Below are positions 31,145 to 39,215 of a stretch of DNA of 39,215 nucleotides, one piece after another (the first letter of the stretch is position 1; each line of letters begins with the position of its first letter). Origin of the DNA: Planctomycetota bacterium (lineage in GTDB: Bacteria; Planctomycetota; MHYJ01; JACPRB01); NCBI GenBank assembly GCA_016190175.1, contig JACPRC010000024.1, forward strand, positions 1-39,215, in the 5' to 3' direction. The notes beneath the pieces are model-generated. The model was not told where the DNA came from, made no database searches, and was given only the letters and a program-made list of their open reading frames with translations. The translations under genes were made by a program, and so were the position numbers.

Positions 31145-34060
31145 ATGACTGCCGATTCCACCACGGACTCGGACGCTCTTCTCGGCCAGATGCTCGTCAA
31201 GCAAGGATTCGTCAAGGTCGAACATCTTCGAGAGTGTCTCGAACTGCGTTCGGAGCTCTTCCGATGCGGCATACAGCCCATCCCCAAGCTCGGCGAGATC
31301 CTCCTTCGCAAGGGATACGTGCGCCCGGCTGATCTGGAGCAAACCATGCGCCTTGCCCAGGAACCCGCTCTTGGGCGACCCGGCGATCCCGCGTCCCATC
31401 CCCAGGTCACCATACCTGCTGAGGCGCTGGAGGCTTCGCGAGATCCTGCGAGCATCTTGGGCAAGTACATCCGGCTGGGACGCATAGGAGCGGGCGGCAT
31501 GGGGGAAGTCTGGAAGGCATGGGATCGGGATCTCGGACGATGGGTCGCGCTCAAGTTCCTGCACTCAGAATACGCCGACGACATCCAACGCTTCACGCGC
31601 GAGGCTCAGACGGCTGCCAAGCTCAACCACCCGAATATCGTATCCGTCTACGAAGTGGGAGAACTGGCGGGCCATCCCTTCCTCGCGATGCAGTTCGTCG
31701 AGGGGCAGACGCTCTCGACCTTTCCGCGCGACGACCGCAAGCTCCTCGTGGAGCTCGCGCGAGACGTCGCACTCGCGGTTCACTCTGCTCATGAGCAGGG
31801 AATCATCCATCGGGACCTGAAACCCGAGAACATCATGGTCGAAGGAAGACCCAAGCCTCGCACGAAGACAACCCGGCGAGTGCCCGGACAGTCCCGGGCG
31901 TCGGGGCTCCGCGCTTATGTCATGGACTTCGGTCTCGCGAAGCAGATGCGGGTCACTTCTTCCCTTTCCGTCTCGGGAACGATCATCGGCACACCCTCCT
32001 ACATGAGCCCGGAACAGGCGCGGGGGAAGATTCACGATGTGGATGCGCGAAGCGACGTCTATTCCCTCGGCGCCACCCTCTACGAGGTGCTTGCCGGCCG
32101 GCCACCGTTCCGGGAGGCGGAGGTGTACGAACTCCTCCGCTCGATCGCGGAGAAGGACCCCAAGCCGCTCCGGAAGCTCGATGGGAGGATCGACCGGGAT
32201 CTCGAAACGATCGTCATGAAGTGCATCGAGAAGGATCCGACCAGGAGGTATCAAACCGCGTTCCAGTTTGCGGAGGACCTGACGCGGTATCTCGAAGGAG
32301 AGGCGATCGAAGCCCATCCCGCATCGGTCCTCTATCGTTGCCGGAAGTGGTTTGCCAAGAGACCGATGCTGTCGGTGCTCCTCGCCGTGGTCGGCATTTC
32401 CGCCTTGGGCGGGCTTCTCTTCGCCTGGTCTACCCGGAAATTCGGACGAGAGGCGCAACGGCGCCAAGCCGAGGAGCATCGTGCCGCTGTCGCACATGTC
32501 GAGGAGGCCTCTCGCGTCGTGGAGCGGTGGGATCTCAGCGCATACCTTCCCCCCCGCGATCTCAAGCCCCTCCGCGAAGAGCTTGTCGGTGCACTCGACC
32601 TCTGCCGCAAGGCGCTGCAACTGTGGCCGGGGATGGCAGAGGCGCACCATGCGATGGCTCGGTGCCTTGCTCGTTTGGGCCGGTTCCGAGAGGCGCTCCC
32701 TCATGCGAGGTCCGCCGCCCAGGCGGCTCCGGGCCGAGCGGAGTACCTCTACGAGGCAGGGATCGTCGCAGTGAAGCTAAGTCAAGAACAGCCGGCAGAT
32801 CCTACCGTTCCCGTCCCCTTGTCGCAGGTTGAGTCCCTTCGCAAGGAAGCGATGGCGTACTTCAACTCCGCCCTGTCGGTCGGCCTTCGCGAAGCGTGGA
32901 AAGCCTCGACCGGCCGGGCATACGTCTACTACCTCCGCGGTGAGTTCGACAAGGCGCTTGAGGCAGTTCACGATGCCGTAGGGAGCGGTTCTCATCACGA
33001 CTTGGCATGGAAGCTTCGGGGCGATATCGCACGGGAGCAGGGAGCGGTTCAGGACGCAATAGGCCACTACCGGAAGGCGATCGAGATCCGCAGAGGATTC
33101 TACGAGGCCCACGCAGCGCTCGGGGAACTCCTGTTGCGTAACGCGAGGGCGGTGGAGCGCACATCCGCGCAGGAGGCGGACGCACTGGTGCGTCAAGCAG
33201 CGGACTGCTTCGAGACGGCCCTTCTTGTCAACCCGGACTATTTGCCCGCTCTGGTCGGTATCGTGAGCGCGGACTTGGCCGAATGCCGCACGGCGGGCTA
33301 CTCGGGCACCTACCGCGCCCCGGCATCGGATAGCAGGACGAGAATCGAATTCGCGGGAACCCTGGCGCCGAGGGATGCCGCCGTGAAGTTCCTGCAGGCC
33401 GGGGTGCTGGTCCAGGAAGCATGGGGGAGGCTGTCGTCCCCCGAGGAAGCCGGGGTCCTTGCCGGCAAAGCCCTTGCAGCACTTGCCGACGCAGTGTCCT
33501 TGGGCGTCGGTCGCAGAAAGCTCGCCAAGTTCCTCTCCTACTGTCGCTTCCTGGAGGCGCTCTGCGCGCTATACCGAGACCGCGATCCGTCGCCAGCACT
33601 GTCTTCGATGCACGAGGATATCCGTATCGCGCTGGAAGAGACTCCGGATGAGGCTTCGCTGCCCGTCTTGAGAGCCTGGGGGCACCTCCTCTGCGCATTG
33701 AGAGTCGTTGACTTGCCCGAACAGGCTTCCGGCCATCTCGCGGAGGCAGAGTACGACTTCGACGTGGCGGCATCCATGAATGCGAACGACCCATGGCTTG
33801 AAGCGGGCGTTGCCGGGTGCCGGGCGCTGGCAGCGAGCGACACAGGCTCGGATCCGTCCGCCCGCAAACTGGCGAGGGAAGCCGTCGCCGTCCTGAATCG
33901 AACCCCGCTCACGAAGTGGGGAAGAGTGGAATTGCTGCTGATGCGGGCCCGTGGTCATCTGGGCCTCGACGACCCAGCGAGCGCCGAGCGCGACTTCCAC
34001 GACGCCCTCACGGCGATCCCTTCGATCGCGCCGTTGGTGGCGAAGCTGCGAAAGCGGTAG
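31145..34060 (+). CDS. Transmembrane TPR Ser/Thr kinase with pilus-ATPase-like N-terminal domain
   Basis: 971 aa from the ATG at 31145, close behind a TATACT box at 31128-31133. The N-terminus holds two copies of a motif found in GspE/MshE N-domains (LLGQMLVKQGFV at 12-23 and LGEILLRKGYV at 49-59). Kinase domain about 108-383: GAGGMGEVWKA, Lys137, HRDLKPEN (Asp224), DFG (Asp261), MSPEQARG. A basic insert of about 25 residues (233-257) separates the catalytic loop from DFG. A transmembrane helix lies at about 408-428, then some 540 residues of TPR-like helices (for example YYLRGEFDKALEAVHDAV) outside the membrane. Catalytic residues are complete. Substrates are unknown. Base composition looks less GC-extreme than the neighbouring metabolic genes. 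Confidence 0.92.
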   Translation: MTADSTTDSDALLGQMLVKQGFVKVEHLRECLELRSELFRCGIQPIPKLGEILLRKGYVRPADLEQTMRLAQEPALGRPGDPASHPQVTIPAEALEASRDPASILGKYIRLGRIGAGGMGEVWKAWDRDLGRWVALKFLHSEYADDIQRFTREAQTAAKLNHPNIVSVYEVGELAGHPFLAMQFVEGQTLSTFPRDDRKLLVELARDVALAVHSAHEQGIIHRDLKPENIMVEGRPKPRTKTTRRVPGQSRASGLRAYVMDFGLAKQMRVTSSLSVSGTIIGTPSYMSPEQARGKIHDVDARSDVYSLGATLYEVLAGRPPFREAEVYELLRSIAEKDPKPLRKLDGRIDRDLETIVMKCIEKDPTRRYQTAFQFAEDLTRYLEGEAIEAHPASVLYRCRKWFAKRPMLSVLLAVVGISALGGLLFAWSTRKFGREAQRRQAEEHRAAVAHVEEASRVVERWDLSAYLPPRDLKPLREELVGALDLCRKALQLWPGMAEAHHAMARCLARLGRFREALPHARSAAQAAPGRAEYLYEAGIVAVKLSQEQPADPTVPVPLSQVESLRKEAMAYFNSALSVGLREAWKASTGRAYVYYLRGEFDKALEAVHDAVGSGSHHDLAWKLRGDIAREQGAVQDAIGHYRKAIEIRRGFYEAHAALGELLLRNARAVERTSAQEADALVRQAADCFETALLVNPDYLPALVGIVSADLAECRTAGYSGTYRAPASDSRTRIEFAGTLAPRDAAVKFLQAGVLVQEAWGRLSSPEEAGVLAGKALAALADAVSLGVGRRKLAKFLSYCRFLEALCALYRDRDPSPALSSMHEDIRIALEETPDEASLPVLRAWGHLLCALRVVDLPEQASGHLAEAEYDFDVAASMNANDPWLEAGVAGCRALAASDTGSDPSARKLAREAVAVLNRTPLTKWGRVELLLMRARGHLGLDDPASAERDFHDALTAIPSIAPLVAKLRKR

Positions 34061-34078
34061 GTTGAGATCGAACGCTTT

Positions 34079-35512
34079 TCAGTACCGCTGGCGGACGTAT
34101 CGTCGCCAGAACTCGTCCAGTTCTTCGCAAGACCAACCCATGCTGGCACCGAGTGCCGCCTCGCCCCGATCCCTGGTGCCGTCGCCCCGCGACGCAGACA
34201 TGAGGATCCTCATGCCCTGAGGTCTCGTCTTCATCAGGAAGTCCATGACGCTCCATGCTTTCGCCCCCCGAGGTCCACGAAGATCGTTCAGGGAGCTCTT
34301 CATGACGTCGCGGAAATCGTCGTCTTTTCCCTCCTCGACGATACCACGCAATTTCTTCGGCCACTCGCGCGGTTCCTTGAACGCCTCGGCCACGGTGGAC
34401 CCGGACATCGTGATGCAATAGGTGCCCGCCCCCACCGTCTCTCGCGCGAAGACCATCGCCAGTGTTTCCCAGATCCATGGAAGCTCCCAGGAACCGAGTT
34501 GCGCGACCGCGAGAGCCTCCGCCGTTCTGTGGACCACTTGGTCTCGGATGTGTTCTCTGACGTCATAGCGCATCGCCACGGAGCGATTTCCTTCGTACAA
34601 GAACGACCAGAGCCCCTTCAGGAACTTCCGCTTCGCCTCGTCGTCGGGATAGCTCCAGTCGACGAACCTGTCGTATTCGTCCCCCCCGCGCAAGACCAAG
34701 AAGGTGATTCGATCCTCGACAAGCGGCGTGGAATGGCCGAAGAACGTGTGGTACGCATGGAACGTGTTCTCGGCAAGTTGCGTGAGAACGTGAAGTTCCG
34801 ACATCTCGACGTACGACGACTCCACGAGGAAGTGATCCGACCGGACCTTGCGATGTCTTGCCGATCGCGCCTTCTCGGCCGCGGTCTCCTCGGACAACTC
34901 TTCCCCAGCGGGCGCACTCTTCCAACCCTTGGTCAGTTCGGTCAGGAATTGTCTGGCTTCCGGTGGAAGCGGAGGTCCTGCGGCGTCCAATCGCTTGTAC
35001 CCGAGCCGGCTCAACGCGTCGGCATGGTCCGGATCGTAGTCCAGAACGATGCCCCAGCAACGTCGGGCGTCCTCGTGGAGCTTCCTTGATTCGCAGGACT
35101 TGGCAAGACTCGCCATCTCTTTGACCGCGAACTTCGACAGCGCCGCCAACCTCTCCCAATAAGCTCTCCACAGATCCGGCAGGTCGGCCGGTTTCGCCTT
35201 GTTCTCGTCGGGCAGGCCCTTGCCCTCCCGGGCTTGCCAGCTTCCATCCTCAAAGACCATTCCCAGCTTTTCTCGATCCTCCCTGTCATCGGGGTTCAGT
35301 CGCGCGGCCTTCCCGTATTCGACTCTGGCCCACTTGAAGAGTTGCTTCCGCTCGAGCCATTTCGCAAGTTCCTTCCGCTTCTGCGCGATGGAAATCTGAA
35401 CCCGCTTGAGTTGTTCCTCCGACCAGCGTCGGTCCGGATCTTGGGCCTGGCGACTTTCACCCATCGCCGCAAGCGCAAGAACCAAACCGGGAAACAATGA
35501 CTGGTGTCTCAT
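34079..35512 (-). CDS. Secreted protein with TPR-like N-terminus and degenerate peptidase-like domain
   Basis: 477 aa. A signal peptide (MRHQSLFPGLVLALAAMGESRQAQ) leads into a helical TPR-like region of about 30-175 (WARVEYGKAARLNPDD). The C-terminal half (about 220-477) has the layout of DUF1570/gluzincin-like planctomycete proteins: a strand HFLVESS, DRITFLVLRGGDEYDRF, then VVHRTAEALAVAQ (327-339) and LPWIWETLAMVFA (344-356). In active relatives the first of these would read HExxH; here it is HRTAE (328-332), so peptidase activity is doubtful. Family assignment is tentative. It is convergent with the TPR kinase (18-bp gap). Confidence 0.6.
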   Translation of the reverse strand: MRHQSLFPGLVLALAAMGESRQAQDPDRRWSEEQLKRVQISIAQKRKELAKWLERKQLFKWARVEYGKAARLNPDDREDREKLGMVFEDGSWQAREGKGLPDENKAKPADLPDLWRAYWERLAALSKFAVKEMASLAKSCESRKLHEDARRCWGIVLDYDPDHADALSRLGYKRLDAAGPPLPPEARQFLTELTKGWKSAPAGEELSEETAAEKARSARHRKVRSDHFLVESSYVEMSELHVLTQLAENTFHAYHTFFGHSTPLVEDRITFLVLRGGDEYDRFVDWSYPDDEAKRKFLKGLWSFLYEGNRSVAMRYDVREHIRDQVVHRTAEALAVAQLGSWELPWIWETLAMVFARETVGAGTYCITMSGSTVAEAFKEPREWPKKLRGIVEEGKDDDFRDVMKSSLNDLRGPRGAKAWSVMDFLMKTRPQGMRILMSASRGDGTRDRGEAALGASMGWSCEELDEFWRRYVRQRY

Positions 35513-35854
35513 GGTGCGGGCTGCCGCGCCACTCCCTCATTCTACCCTCTCGTCTCCGGTAGCGAGCACCTATTGACTCGGATAGTCCTACTGTCCCGGA
35601 TTCAACCGCGGAACTTGCGCCTGCCTGCCGCGCCGCTGTGCAGCGCGGCACAGGTAGGGAACCCCCGGGATTCACGGGGGGACTGGACGGATCTCGCGAC
35701 CCGCCGTCTTCGGAGACCGGCGGTCGGCTCGCCCCGGCAGTCCTCGGACTTTCGAAATCGGGAGGGCGGTCTCGATGCGGGCCGGAAAACCCCGATTCGG
35801 TTCTGGGGTTTCTGCGGGTTTGGCGGTGAAGCCAACACAGTAGAGTCAGGCGGC
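35513..35854. other. Gene-free region rich in hairpins
   Basis: 342 bp between two leftward genes with no convincing reading frame. Inverted repeats: TGCCGCGC...GCGCGGCA (about 35626-35650), CCCCCG...CGGGGG (35662-35680), a long imperfect stem with a TCGG loop (about 35699-35726), and AAACCCC...GGGGTTT (35787-35811, annotated as a terminator). A minus-strand TAGAAT near 35542-35547 could be the -10 of the gene starting at 35512, but no good -35 accompanies it. Confidence 0.5.
35787..35811 (-). terminator. Terminator-like hairpin after the PLD gene
   Basis: AAACCCC/GGGGTTT 7-bp stem with an 11-base loop. Read on the minus strand, the stem ends in GGGGTTTT, 44 bases past the stop of the PLD-type gene. 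The T-run is short. Confidence 0.4.
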
Positions 35855-36445
35855 TCATGTTCTCATCGGAACCGCCTCGCAATCGAACACGTGGTCGAAG
35901 AGCCGGTGCAGGTCCGCGATCACACCTCCTTCCTCTATATAGAGCCCCAATTCGAGGTTGTAACGAAGACTCGTGTCGGTGAAGTTCGCGCTTCCGACGT
36001 ACGCGGCCGCGCGGTCGCACAGGATCATCTTCGCGTGAAGCTGGAACATCTGGCTGCCGCCGCGCTTCTCGTGGAGGTAGCGTACGGACACTGGCCGCAT
36101 CGTCGAAAGGCGCTCCAGGACCGGATTGGACTTGATCCTCCCTTCCCGCACGGTCGTCACGATGCGGATGGGTGCCCGGGCGGCTTCCGCAAGCGAGGTG
36201 AACGTGGGATCCACGTAGGGCGAGAAGATCTTGACGATGTCCCGTGCCCGCCCGAGGAGATCGCGGAAGACCTCGTCCGTTTTCATCGGCGCCTCGAGCC
36301 TGGCCCGCAGGACCCCCTCCTGCTCTCGCGGGAGCGTGACGACAATGCCGGCCGGCGGTTTTGCGGCGCCGTCCACCGGGTTCTCCGCGCGGCCCAGCCA
36401 GTCTCGAATCCGTTGCAGCATGAGATCTCGGGTCGCAACGGGCAT
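35855..36445 (-). CDS. Phospholipase D-like (single HKD motif) protein
   Basis: 196 aa from the ATG at 36445, or 202 aa from a GTG at 36463. One complete HKD motif: His137, Lys139, Asp144 in LHAKMILCD, followed by YVGSANFTDTSL (149-160). The upstream half (VKIFSPYVDP, IRIVTTVRE) is the usual PLD beta-alpha core. Single-HKD proteins of this size act as dimeric nucleases or phosphodiesterases, and some occur in restriction-type defence loci. The substrate is not known, and membrane targeting is not evident. Two operator-like palindromes lie about 25-80 bp upstream and probably control it. Confidence 0.82.
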   Translation of the reverse strand: MPVATRDLMLQRIRDWLGRAENPVDGAAKPPAGIVVTLPREQEGVLRARLEAPMKTDEVFRDLLGRARDIVKIFSPYVDPTFTSLAEAARAPIRIVTTVREGRIKSNPVLERLSTMRPVSVRYLHEKRGGSQMFQLHAKMILCDRAAAYVGSANFTDTSLRYNLELGLYIEEGGVIADLHRLFDHVFDCEAVPMRT

Positions 36446-36488
36446 GCCATGCGAAGGCGACACGGAAAGCGCGAGCGCCGCGCGGTCA

Positions 36489-36527
36489 CGTTACGATTCG
36501 TAACGTCGGATGTTACGAAACGTAACG
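36489..36527. promoter_or_regulatory. Twin operator palindromes CGTTACGATTCGTAACG-type
   Basis: Site 1 (36489-36505) reads CGTTACGATTCGTAACG, a perfect inverted repeat around one base. Site 2 (36511-36527) reads TGTTACGAAACGTAACG; its complement CGTTACGTTTCGTAACA differs from site 1 at only three positions. The centres are 22 bp apart, about two helical turns, as expected for two cooperating repressor dimers. The pair lies between the leftward PLD-type gene and a rightward secreted-protein gene, so it may control both. Confidence 0.7.
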
Positions 36528-36621
36528 CGGCCTTCCGCGGAGCGGCGAGGCCGCGCCGTCGATCGGGTCCTTTCCGTGAACCCCCGACGTGCCGCCGTCG
36601 TCCAAGGGAAGAGTAGAAGCC

Positions 36622-37176
36622 GTGACGAAAGCACTTCTGGTACTGCTGGCGATCCTGGCGGACACGGGCACGCGCCGGACGAACCTCCTCGACTCGAGAT
36701 GGGAGAAGATCCACGGACCGAAGTTCGGCGACCCGTCGGGCGTCGAAGTGGGCCCCGCAATCACGTGGTTTCGTCGGGCCGGCGAGGAGAGCGGCGCCGC
36801 GGGGGTGTACCAGACCCTCCAACGGCAGACGCGCGGCAGGTTCGTCCTCGACCTGGAGGTACGTGTCGACGAACAATCCCTCGGCGGGTCCTGCTGGTCG
36901 TTCGATGCGGACGGCGTCGCGGGCGATTATCCGGTGAAGGTCCAGGTGGATTATCTGGACGCGCAGGAGAGGCCGAAGGTCTGGCTGCACCGCTTCCTGG
37001 CGGATTGCGACCCGCAGTCCCTCACGAACTGCACGCGGGTGTCGCCGGCCACCTGGACAAGGGTGCGGCTCGACATCGACCTTCGGGGTCAAGGCAGCAT
37101 CACGCGGGTGTCGTTGTACGGGACCGGTCCGTCCTTCCGGGGCAGCGCACGCAACGTGCGCCTCCTTCGGCGATAG
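36622..37176 (+). CDS. Small secreted protein, probable beta-sandwich
   Basis: 184 aa from a GTG at 36622, giving a clean signal peptide MTKALLVLLAILADTGTRR; an upstream GTG at 36589 would spoil it. The mature part alternates short strands (VEVGPAITWFRRAGE, GRFVLDLEVRVDEQS, YPVKVQVDYLDAQ, TRVRLDIDLRGQGSITRVSLYGTG), suggesting a jelly-roll or carbohydrate-binding-module-like fold. Two pairs of cysteines may form disulfides. No family is recognised with certainty. Confidence 0.65.
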   Translation: MTKALLVLLAILADTGTRRTNLLDSRWEKIHGPKFGDPSGVEVGPAITWFRRAGEESGAAGVYQTLQRQTRGRFVLDLEVRVDEQSLGGSCWSFDADGVAGDYPVKVQVDYLDAQERPKVWLHRFLADCDPQSLTNCTRVSPATWTRVRLDIDLRGQGSITRVSLYGTGPSFRGSARNVRLLRR

Positions 37177-37279
37177 GTCCGCAGATGCCCGGCTCGCGCG
37201 GCAGCCATCGGACGAGTTTCGTCATTCCCCGCCTCCCCAACCCGGAGTAGACTATGGACAGCCATTCGTGGGAGGCCCC

Positions 37280-38533
37280 ATGACCTCGTTCGTCTTGAGC
37301 GCCCTGTGCGCCCAGATCGGCGCGGCGGCGTACGACCCCGTCGGAGTCCACGTCGATGCGGCCGGCGTCCTCCGCAGCCGCACGACCACGACCGACCCGC
37401 GGCTTGCGAAGCTCTGGGCCGAGGCGAAGAAGCACCAGAAGGACGGGCAACTCCTCTACGTCTCCCTCCCGCGGCTCTTCGCGGAGGCGCGGAAACTCGT
37501 CGACGCGGGAAAACCGCTCCCCGACGAAATCCGCTACCTGGGCGGGATGACGAGGCTCCGCTACGTGTTCGTCTACCCGGACTCCAGGGACGTCGTGATC
37601 GCGGGGCCGGCCGAGCCGTTCGACGCCTCCGTGAGGTACCGGCCGCTCGGGAGGATCACCGGCCGCCCCGTTCTCCACATCGACGACGTCGTCGTCGCGA
37701 TCCGCGCCTTCGGCTCGAAGAACCCCGACCGGATCGGGTGCGACATCGAGATCACCGACGAGATCCGCAAGCGCATCTCCGACAAGATCACGGCGATCGG
37801 CCCGTCCGCCGGCGTCATCGGCTTCAAGAAGGCGTGCGACGAGATCGCCGAGGCGGGCGGCCCTCAGCCGGTGAAGTTCTACGGCATCGATCCGGAGACC
37901 CGCTTCGCCTTCGCATGCGTGGAGGCGGACTACCGTCTGAAACAGCTCGCGCTCGGCGTGCTGCCCTCGCCGGTCGCGTCCGTCTCCAGCTACAAGTCGA
38001 TGCTCCTCCAGCCCGAGGCGGCCCACCGCTTCTCGCTGGAGTCGGACTACGAGGCGCTGCTGGTGTCCCCGGACGGGAAGGCCTACGAGATCCGCGGCCC
38101 GTCCCTGAAGGTCAACACGGGCCTTCTCGGAAAACCCGAGAGCACGGACAAGGATGTCTCGACCGCCGCGCGCCGCTTCAAGCAGCTCTGCAACGAGAAC
38201 TTCGAGGCGCTAACGAAGCACCTCGTCGAGTGGGCGGACCTCGCGAACCTCGGGGACCTCGCGATCCTCGGCGCGATCGTCGCACAGGACAAGCTCGCCG
38301 AGAAGACGGGATGGGACACGTCGTGGGTCCGCGACGGATTCCCGGTGACGAAGATGACGGCGCCGAAATCGGCGATGACGGTCTGCAGCTACAAAGCCTC
38401 GGGGCGCGCGGCGGTTTTCATCTCGGGGGGCGTCTGGATCCGGGGAGACGCGGCGCGGAAGGCGGACGAAGGGCCGGCGAAGGAGGCGGCGCGGCCGGAG
38501 GGCGAAGGGTGGAGCGTCGGGAAGAGGAAGTAG
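37280..38533 (+). CDS. Secreted DUF1598 domain protein
   Basis: 417 aa. Hydrophobic start MTSFVLSALCAQIGAAAYD, with GGGAGG at 37269-37274 before the ATG. The DUF1598 signature region is clear: LYVSLPRLFAEARKL (59-73), RYLGGMTRLRYVFVYPDSRD (85-104), VVIAGPAEPF (105-114) and GRPVLHIDDVVVAIRAF (128-144). DUF1598 was defined on planctomycete proteins, and its function is unknown. The C-terminus is a charged Ala/Glu/Lys tail. It is convergent with the pilT-like gene (5-bp gap). Confidence 0.85.
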   Translation: MTSFVLSALCAQIGAAAYDPVGVHVDAAGVLRSRTTTTDPRLAKLWAEAKKHQKDGQLLYVSLPRLFAEARKLVDAGKPLPDEIRYLGGMTRLRYVFVYPDSRDVVIAGPAEPFDASVRYRPLGRITGRPVLHIDDVVVAIRAFGSKNPDRIGCDIEITDEIRKRISDKITAIGPSAGVIGFKKACDEIAEAGGPQPVKFYGIDPETRFAFACVEADYRLKQLALGVLPSPVASVSSYKSMLLQPEAAHRFSLESDYEALLVSPDGKAYEIRGPSLKVNTGLLGKPESTDKDVSTAARRFKQLCNENFEALTKHLVEWADLANLGDLAILGAIVAQDKLAEKTGWDTSWVRDGFPVTKMTAPKSAMTVCSYKASGRAAVFISGGVWIRGDAARKADEGPAKEAARPEGEGWSVGKRK

Positions 38534-38538
38534 CCCCG

Positions 38539-39215
38539 CTACTCCCCCGCCCGCTTCGGCCTGGGGTTCTGCAGCGGCACGTCGAGGCTCATCGCGCCCT
38601 TCATCGCCTTCTCGAAGCGCGCCTTGTTCTGCGCGTAGGCGTACGCCTCCTCGGGATCCACGAGCTTCCGGCCGACCAGGTCCTCGAGGGAGTCGTCCAG
38701 CGTGTGCATCCCCAGCCCCTTTCCGGCCTGGATGACGCTGTAGATGTCCGGCACCTTGGATTCGCGGATCAGGTTGCTCACGGCCGGCGTCGCGACGAGC
38801 ACCTCGGTCGCGGGAACCCGCCTCTCGCCGTCCAGACGGTGCAGCAGGACCTGCGACACGACTCCCGCAAGCGACTGGGAGAGCATCGCGCGGACCTGCG
38901 GCTGCTCGTCGTCGGGAAAGACGTCGATCATCCTCTCGACGGTCGAGGCGGCGCTGCTCGTGTGCATCGTGGCGAAGATGAGGGTGCCGACCTCCGCCGC
39001 GCTCACGGCGAGTTTCATCGTCTCCTGGTCCCGGAGCTCCCCGACGACGACCACGTCGGGGTCCTCGCGCAGCGCCGCGACGATCCCCGAGGCGAAATCG
39101 CGGATGTCGTAGTGCATCCCGCGCTGGTGCACGATCGACCGCTTCGTCGCGTGGATGTACTCGATCGGGTCCTCGAGCGTGATGATGTGGCGCCGGTACT
39201 GGGTGTTGATGAGAT
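38539..39215 (-). CDS. PilT-type twitching ATPase, 3' part (5' end beyond the window)
   Basis: 225 codons visible, open through the right edge of the window. Conserved segments: HIITLEDPIEYIH (Asp box), REDPDVVVVGELRDQETM (Walker B region), ATMHTSSAASTVERMIDVFP (His box), and a C-terminal domain (AGKGLGMHTLDDSLEDLVGRKLVDPEEA) typical of PilT/PilU rather than PilB. It powers retraction of type IV pili at the inner membrane. The Walker A part is missing only because the window ends. Confidence 0.94.
   Translation of the reverse strand, partial: LINTQYRRHIITLEDPIEYIHATKRSIVHQRGMHYDIRDFASGIVAALREDPDVVVVGELRDQETMKLAVSAAEVGTLIFATMHTSSAASTVERMIDVFPDDEQPQVRAMLSQSLAGVVSQVLLHRLDGERRVPATEVLVATPAVSNLIRESKVPDIYSVIQAGKGLGMHTLDDSLEDLVGRKLVDPEEAYAYAQNKARFEKAMKGAMSLDVPLQNPRPKRAGE

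Overview
The window is a high-GC bacterial chromosome segment, most likely from a Planctomycetota-like or related deep-branching lineage. The clues are a DUF1598-type secreted protein (a family I know mainly from planctomycetes), two large Hanks-type kinases carrying zinc ribbons or TPR repeats, a double-FHA ABC transporter, an ECF sigma/HtrA stress module, and mixed starts, some with a good Shine-Dalgarno (SD) sequence and many without. The assignment is inference, because there is no rRNA in the window.

Region 1 (1 to about 6.99 kb) is an integrative element whose left end lies outside the window. It carries a complete T7/phage-type single-subunit RNA polymerase, an AlbA_2/Schlafen-type ATP-binding regulator immediately downstream, at least two small proteins, and a large serine recombinase. 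The recombinase reading frame runs antisense through a tRNA-Pro(GGG) gene, the probable attachment site. Its left intergenic region holds two sets of 10-bp repeats and a palindrome. A sequence resembling a T7 promoter lies upstream of the small-gene/recombinase block. I consider this the most interesting part of the window.

Region 2 (7.0-11.1 kb): a DUF488 protein, then a leftward stress module made of an ECF sigma factor, a zinc-finger anti-sigma factor, an HtrA-like pseudoprotease that has lost its catalytic triad, and an intact HtrA protease. A 0.2-kb run of palindromes separates the sigma gene from the anti-sigma gene.

Region 3 (11.2-25.0 kb): an FHA-FHA-ABC exporter, a secreted Asp-box beta-propeller protein, a zinc-ribbon serine/threonine kinase, then a rightward core-metabolism run: gap, pgk, rpe, a nucleotidyltransferase, accD, a GT4 glycosyltransferase and a primary-type sigma factor. 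Four copies of a hairpin made of TCAGCNN heptads sit between these genes, two ending exactly at start codons.

Region 4 (25.0-27.8 kb): a leftward fba-fbp-membrane-protein operon with a near-consensus promoter. With gap, pgk, rpe and a phosphoglycolate-phosphatase-like gene at 30.2 kb, the window holds much of the gluconeogenic/pentose-phosphate C3-C6 chemistry.

Region 5 (27.9-37.2 kb) looks accessory: a decayed type IIG restriction-methylase with an in-frame amber codon and no N-terminus, a second heptad hairpin built on GAACNNN, a giant TPR kinase with a pilus-ATPase-like N-terminal domain, a secreted protein with a degenerate peptidase motif, a PLD-type protein with twin operator palindromes, and a small secreted protein. 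The window closes with the DUF1598 protein and the 3' part of a PilT-type ATPase.
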